Assembly: GCA_013399895.1 (NCBI GenBank)
Contig: VXBA01003135.1
Span: forward strand, 1,629,553-1,693,552
Length of the DNA stretch: 64,000 nucleotides
Reading direction: 5' to 3'
Source of the DNA: Serilophus lunatus
Lineage: Eukaryota; Chordata; Aves; Passeriformes; Eurylaimidae
In this document: positions 56,071-64,000 of the stretch, in pieces
Layout: each line of letters starts with the position of its first letter
How positions within the stretch are numbered: position 1 is the first letter of the stretch
Notes under the pieces: generated by a model
What the model saw: the letters and a program-made list of their open reading frames with translations, nothing else
What the model was told of the DNA's origin: nothing
Database searches by the model: none
Translations under genes and position numbers: made by a program

Positions 56071-58680
56071 ATCTCTTGCATTTGTGCTCCAGCTCTGGCA
56101 TCCTGCTCTGTTTGCTGCCTGCGGGGAGGGAGCAGGAGGGATCTGCTCCAGGGGTCTGAACTGGGGGTCCCTCTGCCAGGTGGGCACATGGAGGAAATGG
56201 GTAGTGGTTTTGCTGTCCCTGAGAGGAGGCAGTATTTGGGGGGTGGTACCCGACAGGCAGACACTACTCTTCCAGCTCTGGGGCTTTGGAAGCAAGTAGA
56301 GCATTTATTTCCAGGCACCCGTGGAGGGAAAAGACTCACAGAGGATCCAGGGGCTCTCTGCAGTCCCAGGCTGTCCCACCAGAGCTCCATGCTGGGATTC
56401 CCTTTTGCACCACCAGTGCCATGCATCTCTTGTTCAGGACAAATTGTCGGAAGAGCATCTCCTCCTGGAAAAGCTTGCAGGAGACAGTGGGGTACAGGGG
56501 CTCCCTGCACCTGTGCCCCTCTATGTGGTGGCACAGTGAGGCACCCCAGGACCTCCCAGCACCAGGACGTCTTTCTGTGCACCCTCAGCACACAGAGCTG
56601 TGCAGTGGTGTAGGACTTCTGTCTCCACATCATGCTGTGTTGGTGGGGGATTACTTTGGAGGGGTCCTGGGGAACTGCAAGGGGAGCAGGTGGGGTCTAT
56701 CTCCAGGTACAGTGGTGTTGGGTGTCAGGGCCGGGAGAGGAGCCCAGGCAGTGGAGTGGTGCTGTGGCACTGGTGTCTGCACAGCTCCCAGTCCTTATCG
56801 AAGTCCACAGCAGGACAGCCGTGGGGGGCTGATAAAGGAGAGCATGGGCTCTCTGCCATCTGTGGGTGTGGTGGGATATGGGGCAGTAGATAGTCTTGGG
56901 GAGCTACAACCCGCCAGTTGCTGAGTAAGGCTGCTGTGTCCCTGCCAAAGCCAGGAGGTATTCAGTGAGAGGGGGAAGGGTTAAAAAAGCCCCAAGGCAG
57001 TTCACAGAGCCCAGCCAAGGTTGCCACAGGCCCCTTTGATCTCTGGCACTTGCAAGGATGGATGTTTGCCCCAGCCGTATGGCCTCCAGTCACTGCCAGT
57101 GAATGGACAGAGACAGGAGAGATTCCAAGGACTCCAAATACAGGGGAAGGCCCTCCAGCTACCAGCGTTTCTCCTAGAGAGCACCACAGATACTGTAACT
57201 CTATATGCCAATCACCACTGGGCATGGTGAGGAAGGGAGAAGAGAGCCAGTCAGGGCATCACTGGCAAACCTGATCAGGCTCTGTATGGAGCAAGTGTTG
57301 GAGCAGGTTCCACCCTTCCAGCCAACGTTAGCCAGACAGAGCTGTGGGCAAAGCTGTGCTCCACAGAGAGCCTCCACTCCCTATGGATCTCGGAGAGAGC
57401 AGGGGTATGGTTTGGGCTCAGGGCACACATGTGTTCAAGGCACTGTGGAGACATCAGGAAGAACCATCATCAAATCTAGCACAGACTTGGGTTCCTCCAA
57501 ACCCAGCCATCGTTGGCTCTCATGGTCCTGAGAGTGGAGAGTGCATGAGGCCAGGTGTAAGCGCAGCATGGAGGCACTTGTCCCCAACTTGGCTTTTGCT
57601 TCCAAGTGGTCCCAAGCCAGGACATGTCAGGTGGCAGTGGGCATTGTCAGGGCTCTGCAGCATTTTACCAGGGTTCTGCCTGGCCAAAGAACCGCTGAGC
57701 TCCAGTGTTGTCCCAGCCATTCGTCCCTACTGCCACAAGATGGGGACCTAAAGCTGTGGTGCTTTATCGGGGCCAGGCAGAGAGTGTGAGGGCCAAGCCT
57801 TGGTCCTGCCTGCAGGGCTGGAGCAGGGAGAAGCAGGTCTCCTGTGATGGGCTCCCAGGCAGCCCTAGGTCCTGAGTGCACTGGGGACAGTGGTGGCAGC
57901 TCAGAGGGAGTGCAGGACCCCTCCCCAGCAGCCCATGTCCAGCATTGGGTGCTCAGCAGCAGAGCACCTTGTGCCTTCTGGCTTATGGCACAGGGGCTCC
58001 CTTCACTGGACATCCCTTGGTGGCCATGGGTTTGTGTGTCCCAGGACACAGCCTGCCCCACAGGACAGACACACTCGCTGCAGCTGGGCTCTCCCTGAGC
58101 TGGTGTCCCTGCCCAGCTGCCCTGGGACCTGTTGGCAAGAGTCAGAGTTACACCAGGCAGCTTCAGGGCAAGAAGGAAGTTAAACATCCCCGAGAGAGAA
58201 AAGCCTATTTAGATACCTCCAGAGGCCTTTCTAGCCTCTCATCAGTATTTATTCTTGATGGACAAACACACACGATCCAAAGATACCCCTGCAACAGCAG
58301 TGTTTTGTTATATGATGTCACCACATACTTCTGGAGGAGGTCAAGCATCCTAGGGCAGTTTACCAGGAATTCTCCATGAATTCTGTATCTTCCCACTGCT
58401 TCTTTGCTAAATTTTGATCTAAGAAAGAAACAGTTGGAACACAGAGAATTAATTCCATACTGGGAGCCTGATCTTAGGAGACCAGTTGAGAGATCCTCTT
58501 GCTGGAATGAGGAGGGAAAACATCGTGTATTTTACAAACTGTTCTTGTTTATACATCCCATATTGGAATTCAATATGGCAATAGTGTAACTCATGAGTGG
58601 TTCAACTGATAGATGTTCTGCTTGTTTGTTCTGTGTTTGGACAGTCCCTAAATGTCAGTCCCTTCCCTAAATATCAGATT
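56071..58680. other. alpha-A downstream region
   Basis: 2.6 kb without a recognised gene apart from the candidate 3' enhancer. Several open frames of 90-210 codons overlap on both strands here, but this reflects GC-rich sequence; none resembles a known family. Confidence 0.65.
56785..56895. promoter_or_regulatory. Candidate 3' enhancer downstream of alpha-A
   Basis: About 0.75 kb past the poly(A) signal, TGATAA (56830-56835), GGGTGTGG (a reversed CACCC box, 56864-56871), AGATAG near 56887 and a weaker CTTATCG near 56795 fall within about 100 bp. A 3' enhancer with GATA sites lies downstream of alpha-A in chicken; equivalence is inferred from position and motifs. Confidence 0.45.
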
Positions 58681-59985
58681 TTCCCTACTGAACAGATCTC
58701 TTTGATTTGTCTGGATCAATTTGAATTTTAAGCCAGTGCTTTGGACTGTTTGCAGTCGCTTCAGCACAGGAACGTCTGAGAACTTAATGAGCACATTCTT
58801 TGCTACAAGATATTGATGAAAGAACAGTGAATAATAATGTTAAACCAAAGACTTGAACCTCTCACAAAAGGAAAACAGACTAATCCGAAATTATTTCTTC
58901 TTGGTGTTACTCATCTCTTTCTTTGATTACATGTCCCACTGGTTTTGTGTGACTTGAAGTTGACTGGTTTATAGGTCTTTGATTTCCTCCTTTTACCCTG
59001 CTAATGAGAAGTCTTATCATTGTAAGAGGTCTTTACCCTATGATGTCATTTTCCATGACCCCACCCCCTTCCACCTTCTCCCACAGATACTGGATGTCTG
59101 GAGGTGGCCTCAACCAGTTTTTTAAGGTAAAGGGGATTGTTTTTAGGCAAGCAGTCTGAAAATAAGGAATGATTGAAATATACTTTAATTCAAACTTCTT
59201 AGGATCCTCCTACCTCCTCCACTGGCTGTTTTGCCAGTGGGAAAAAGAAAAGTGGTATAAGATAGAAAATGAGCATTGATTAGATTTTCACTACAAAGAT
59301 GGAAATTGAATAGAAATGCAAAAATTCTCTTCCTGCTCATTGCTCTGTCTTCCTACCACACAGCAGCCACCTGGGAAGATCTGAATGTGCTTAGGGATGG
59401 TGAAACTGAGATCCTACACAATGCTCCATTGGTAACATCTGTTAACAACCTCTCTCCCAGTGTTATTTTCCTGTTGTTTTCAGCAACAGGAGATGCCATC
59501 TGGGGAGGGCACAGACCTCCAGCCAGCTTTGGCTGTGCTCCTCCAGCTCCCACACCAGCAGTAATAGTAGTTCCAGCCAACATTCCTGCCTGTTGCCTTC
59601 AGCATCTGTTGAGCTGCTACTGCTCATGAATTTGCTATACCTTTTATAAATCTGCTGATCCTTTTGTTTCCACAGCCTCCTGTGGCAGCGAGTTCCAGAA
59701 GTTCATTCTCCCACCTGCCTCATATAAAGTCCTTTTTATCCATTTTGAACCAGTCTACCAGGCTGATCCATGGCCTTTAACTAGTCATGTAGCACCTGAT
59801 GTGCACCAGGTCCACATTCACTTTATGATTGTATAGGGCTGGCCCTTTTTTCCTCCCCTTTCTCCAGAGAAAAATCCCAGCCTCCCCAGAACCCCCTCAT
59901 ACTGCAACCACTCTACCCCCTTGACCATCTCAGTTGCTCTGCTCAGGGCTCTAAGTCCACTATGTTCTTACATCCTTATGTCCTG
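58680..59985. mobile_element. Probable ancient CR1/L3-like LINE remnants
   Basis: Scattered phrases follow the order of old CR1/L3 LINE copies common in amniotes: TGAAGTTGACTGGTTTATAG near 58957, TGTGGCAGCGAGTTCCAGAA near 59682, then AATCCCAGCCTCCCCAGAAC near 59873 and CATCTCAGTTGCTCTGCTCA near 59927. Strong decay; it may be more than one insertion. Boundaries are rough and the call rests on pattern memory. Confidence 0.4.
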
Positions 59986-59989
59986 TTGT

Positions 59990-60244
59990 GATAGGAAAAG
60001 GGGTAATGGTTTTAAACTAAAAGAGGTGTGAGTTAGATTAGATTTAAGGAAGAAGTTTTTTACAGTGTTACTCAGAGAGGCCATGGCTGCCCCATCCCTG
60101 GAAACATTCAAGACCAGGTTGGATGGGGCTCAAGTCAGCCTGGTCTAGCAGAAGGTATCCCTGCCCATGACACAGGGGGTGGACTAGATGACCTTTAAAA
60201 ATCCCTTCCAACCCAAATTATTCTATGATTCTATAATTCTATGA
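59990..60244 (+). mobile_element. CR1 LINE 3' end with terminal microsatellite
   Basis: Follows the CR1 3' order (TTTAAACTAAAAGAGG, GATTTAAGGAAGAAGTTTTT, AGAGGCCATGGCTGCCCCAT, GGATGGGGCTCAAGTCAGCC, TCCCTTCCAACCCAAATTAT) and ends in ATTCTATGATTCTATAATTC, the hallmark CR1 tail. It is the best preserved CR1 copy in the window. + orientation. Confidence 0.92.
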
Positions 60245-61968
60245 CCAGAGAGTGAATCTGCATAGATGTGAGTGCACCAAGCTGTTACACAGCAGGCAAG
60301 AGATGACCTCTTTCTTGTTCTGTGAGCCTAAGCCCTTCCTGATGACATCACCACATTTTTTTGGCTTTTCTTTTTGCTGCACATCAAGGCTACAATTTTG
60401 GTGAACCATCAGCGAGGACTCCAGAATCTTTTCCTGAGCTGTAATAGCCAGTTCAAGTTCAGCCTCCTCTGTTTCAGATCATATTTCCCTATCTGTGTGA
60501 CCTTCTTTATCTACACTGAAAGGATTGACCTTCTATTTTTCCATTTGTGAATAACACTGAGAGCTGAACCTAGCAAAGCTCCATGGAGTACATCAAGTGG
60601 CCTTTCCTCAGTCTCCTGTGGTGATGGAGCATTATCTGACTTTTCTGTCAAAAGCCAAAGTCTGCAAGTCCAACAGATTTTTTGGTCCATATTCCCGGGA
60701 TATTCCATATTTCTTCATTATACCTTTTCTTCCCAAATCCTCTGTCACAGTGACTTCAAGTCAACAATGAGCTCCTGGGTAGACACAACTCAATGAGGAT
60801 CTAGTTGGAGATGGTTAAAACAGAGGGTTTGCAGCCAGCAGCATATTTTCACTCATTGTACAGGACCAAACAGAGACAGGGGAGAAGATTGTGCCAGCTC
60901 TGTTCTCTCTAGAGACCTCTGCATATGGCCAAGAGGATTCCAGCTATGGATTTATGGAAAGCAATACAGCAAAATGTGCATTGCAGCTGCTCATCCAGAA
61001 AGCTTTTATACCTCCCTCAGTGGTTGAGCAGCTGAGTGGCTTTATTAATAGTAGAAGTATATTTATCAAAATTCATGGGTCAGCATTGTTAAAGCTCCAT
61101 AAATTCAATTTGGACAGGCCACCATTATTTATTTTTTCAGGTCATTGCCCCAAAGAGGGATACTTCCATTATACAGTCCAGATTTCTCCCCCCAAGGGCT
61201 GTTTGAAACGTTGTAGGAAATACACTCTCCAGAACAAGGTTTTCTTCTTTTGTCTGATTTTCTGATGAAGAGCTGTGATTTGATGGAGAGCAAAAAGCCG
61301 AAGTGGTGAACCCTAACCATGACAGACACTGACACTGTATCCAGAGTGAAGTGTGTCACTGAGTCAGACAAAAGCCCTGGCCCCAGCATCAGCATAGGCA
61401 GAAACCCAGAAGGAGTTTTTCTAAAACCTGTTACTTTTATTGCCACCATAAGAGGAGGCAGATATCACTGCAGCTGGATCTTAACCCTGGCTACAGGTCG
61501 TGGTGATCCACCTACAGCGCTGCCTGTGGAAGTGGAGGAAGATTCAGCTTCTCCAGCTTCAGCTCCAACTCCAGCTCTGCAGCAAAAGGAAGACCCTTCC
61601 TGGCCCAAATTTGCCTCTTCTGAGGTCGCAAGGCTGCTTATCCAAAGGGGAAAGGAGCAACCCAGACAGATGCAAGGAAAAGGCATGTAAAAGGGAAGAG
61701 CCTTGATTGTTTTGCAGTCAGCTGGAAAAACGGAGTGAGTTGACCTTGCCTATGAAAGCCACATCTCCCGTGAGTCCTATGCACACGGCAGATGTGTGAG
61801 AGCAGAGAAAGCAATCGGACTTTCTAGGAACGGGTACAAACCCTTCGGACCGAAGGGCTGAGCCCCACCAGCGATCTCCCTTCGGAGCGAGGGCGCAGTG
61901 GGCTGTCCTGTTATCACTGAGGCATGTTAATGTTTGTGATTTCATCTGAAACTCATCTTAATCCCCCC
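60245..61968. other. Anonymous intergenic sequence
   Basis: 1.7 kb, AT-rich then rising in CpG towards its end. Open frames at 60891-61265 and 61319-61690 have no recognisable domain or splice support. A 17-base near-palindrome, CCCTTCGGACCGAAGGG, lies at 61841-61857. Confidence 0.6.
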
Positions 61969-63000
61969 ACCTTCCTCGGCGTTCACGGCAGCGAAAAACG
62001 AACCCACGGAGGCTCCCGTGCGAGCAGCACCACCGGCACCATCCCCCTTTCCCCAGGGGCTGTCCCGGTTCCCGGGGNNNNNNNNNNNNNNNNNNNNNNN
62101 NNNNNNNNNNNNNNNNNNNNNNNNNNNNNNNNNNNNNNNNNNNNNNNNNNNNNNNNNNNNNNNNNNNNNNNNNNNNNNNNNNNNNNNNNNNNNNNNNNNN
62201 NNNNNNNNNNNNNNNNNNNNNNNNNNNNNNNNNNNNNNNNNNNNNNNNNNNNNNNNNNNNNNNNNNNNNNNNNNNNNNNNNNNNNNNNNNNNNNNNNNNN
62301 NNNNNNNNNNNNNNNNNNNNNNNNNNNNNNNNNNNNNNNNNNNNNNNNNNNNNNNNCCGCGTCCCGCAGCTTTTGCCGGGGAGGCTCTGCGGTGACTTTG
62401 CGGCGGCTTCGCGCTTCCCCGAGGGATTCGGGGGCTCCGGAGCATCCCCGGAGAGCAGCGGCGGTACCGGCCCGGTAGAGCAGCGGGAGGTCAGGGCAGA
62501 CCCAGAGGGTTCTGCTGTTTGCAGCGGTTGTTTTCCTTGGGTTTGCCTTGCTTTCAGATTACTTCCAGTGCATTCAGATGGATGGATGGGAGCGCGGCTT
62601 TTGGCAGAGCGGGGAGTGCTGGGGGTCTGGGGTCCGCGGGGGCTGTGTCCCCCTCTCCGGAGGATCAGCCAGCTGCTCTGGCGGTGGACAGGTTTGGGCA
62701 GGTGAGGTTGTTCACCTGCTCACCGGGTCGCGGAGGTCGGCTCCTGCTTCCAGTGGTTATCCGCTCTTGGTGGTTATCGCTTCCTCGGAGTCCGCAGCGC
62801 GTGGAGGCTGCTCGGGGAGCCCGGGGGGAGCTGGCCCCGTGCCCCAGGCCCACCCTGCTCTGGCATCCTGCTCGCTGGGTTCCCAGCCCTGCAGAACTCC
62901 CCTGCCCCTCAGGTGTGGCGCTGGGTTTGTCCCGGCGCCGTCCCGCCGGCTGTGGGGATGGCTCCGTAGGGTTACCTCTGGGCACTGCCGAAGATCGGCT
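61969..63000. promoter_or_regulatory. CpG-rich block interrupted by a gap, possible promoter of next gene
   Basis: CpG-dense sequence on both sides of a 279-base N run, with CAG|GTGAGG at 62699-62707 as one possible + strand splice donor. No protein family was recognised in any frame, so gene identity and strand are unknown. The structure fits a CpG-island promoter with a non-coding or gap-hidden first exon. Confidence 0.5.
62078..62356. other. Assembly gap (279 N)
   Basis: Run of N within the GC-rich block; GC-rich promoters are a common cause of such gaps. Confidence 0.99.
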
Positions 63001-64000
63001 CCTCCCCAGGAGAGCTCTCCTTCTGTAACATTTGTAGATGGTTTTTTTTGACCCCGGAAAAGGGAATAGGGTTTCTGTTACATTGTAAATGGCCCGACAT
63101 TCTGCCACATAGCCCTGTCTTTCGGCTGATCACCGGCTCTGTAGCTTTAGACAGCGTCTGCTTGAAGTGAGGGCTTCATCCCTTTGAAGGGCAGCAAGCC
63201 CTGGGAAACCACCAGTCAAGGTATTACTTCCTAAAACTGCCATGAGATCATCTTTGGACAAACAAACTCAAGCTGCAGGAGGTGACTCTTTACTCTGAAA
63301 TTGAAATAATGCGTCTCCTCTCAGCGTCATCAGGGATTCTACCGCATTGTTTCTTGTCTTAAGAACACTTTTGTTTTTTGCATAATACGTTTGTAATCTG
63401 CTTATGCAAAGTCTGTATGGGAGAGGATGGAAACAGCACCACTTGACAGGTCTCTTGCTCAGTTTAAAGCTTGTTTTACATTATGGGACAGTCGAATGGG
63501 ACTTTCCAGGTGTTGCCGAGCAGACTGAATAGATGGGGATGGACACATCCGGAGCACAGCAAATACTGCAGCACTCTGTCTCTCTATGCAAATGGGCTGC
63601 TGGAGCACTCACCTCGCCCGAGTTGACCTGTCTTTCTGGCTTTTCTTTACTGATGTTCCGTTTATCTGCCTGTGGTGTTTCCTTGTCAGCCCAGGTGGAG
63701 GGTGTCCTGGGAGTCACATACCTGCTCTCTGGGTGCAGCTCTTGGGTGCCCAGCATGGCCTGTGAGCTGGGGCTTGGCCCTTGTTGCTACAAGAAGCTGC
63801 TTGTCAGAGGACTTTGTCCACAGCCCCAGCTGCTGCTTACCTGGTGACAGGCAGCGTGTGGACAGGGCAGGTCTGCCTGCCTTTGACCTGGTAATGTGCT
63901 TGAGCTCTCTCCACATAATTGACTAGTCCTTAATAAATAGCACTGCTGATTGCTGGAGTTTTTAATTTTGTAGTCTGCCTGCCGCTCTCCTCCCCAAAAA
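63001..64000. other. Unassigned flank, possible first intron of next gene
   Basis: No feature recognised. GC content drops away from the CpG block. Confidence 0.5.

Noticed and set aside
56052..56924. Overlapping frames of up to 212 codons downstream of alpha-A
   Set aside because: Open on both strands in GC-rich sequence, partly antisense to alpha-A exon 3 and its UTR; no conserved motif.
60891..61690. Two + strand frames of 123-124 codons
   Set aside because: No domain, no flanking splice sites that fit, and the second is rich in simple CAGCTCCA-type triplets.

Overview
The window is a bird alpha-globin locus, deduced from the sequence alone. Three intact alpha-type globin genes lie in the order pi (embryonic) - alpha-D - alpha-A on the + strand. 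Upstream, on the - strand, is the complete coding region of NPRL3, whose introns carry the alpha-globin enhancers in other vertebrates. An alpha-D gene whose second intron starts with GC, and 3' ends of CR1-type LINEs ending in ATTCTATGATTCTATG-like tails, point to Aves. I did not try to name the species; the alpha-A protein differs from the chicken protein at several sites.

Layout. 1-1829: no gene seen, presumably NPRL3 3' UTR and flank. 1830-42867 (-): NPRL3, 13 coding exons rebuilt here by joining splice sites in phase to a 569-codon reading frame, plus a candidate 39-bp in-frame cassette exon at 36579-36617. NPRL3 introns hold a cluster of NF-E2/MARE, GATA and CACCC motifs at 27988-28250, the best candidate for the alpha-globin major regulatory element (MRE). 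They also hold a GATA palindrome with CACCC at 31646-31711. 42640-43009: CpG-rich NPRL3 promoter, then a 44-base gap and a 55-bp tandem repeat. 43220-47569: spacer with one CR1 3' end. 47806-49781: pi. 52271-53106: alpha-D. 55317-55992: alpha-A. 56071-64000: mostly old LINE-derived or anonymous sequence, ending in a second CpG-rich block interrupted by a 279-base gap (62078-62356) that may be the promoter of the next gene.

How it works together. The three globin genes supply the alpha chains of embryonic (pi) and definitive (alpha-D, alpha-A) haemoglobins. Each has a TATA box; GATA motifs are clear at the pi and alpha-D promoters. By analogy with chicken and mammals, the distal enhancer within NPRL3 activates them about 20-27 kb away, while NPRL3 itself is a widely expressed GATOR1 subunit that restrains mTORC1. 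All exon limits are manual calls from reading frame, codon phase and splice consensus; no alignment or expression data were available.
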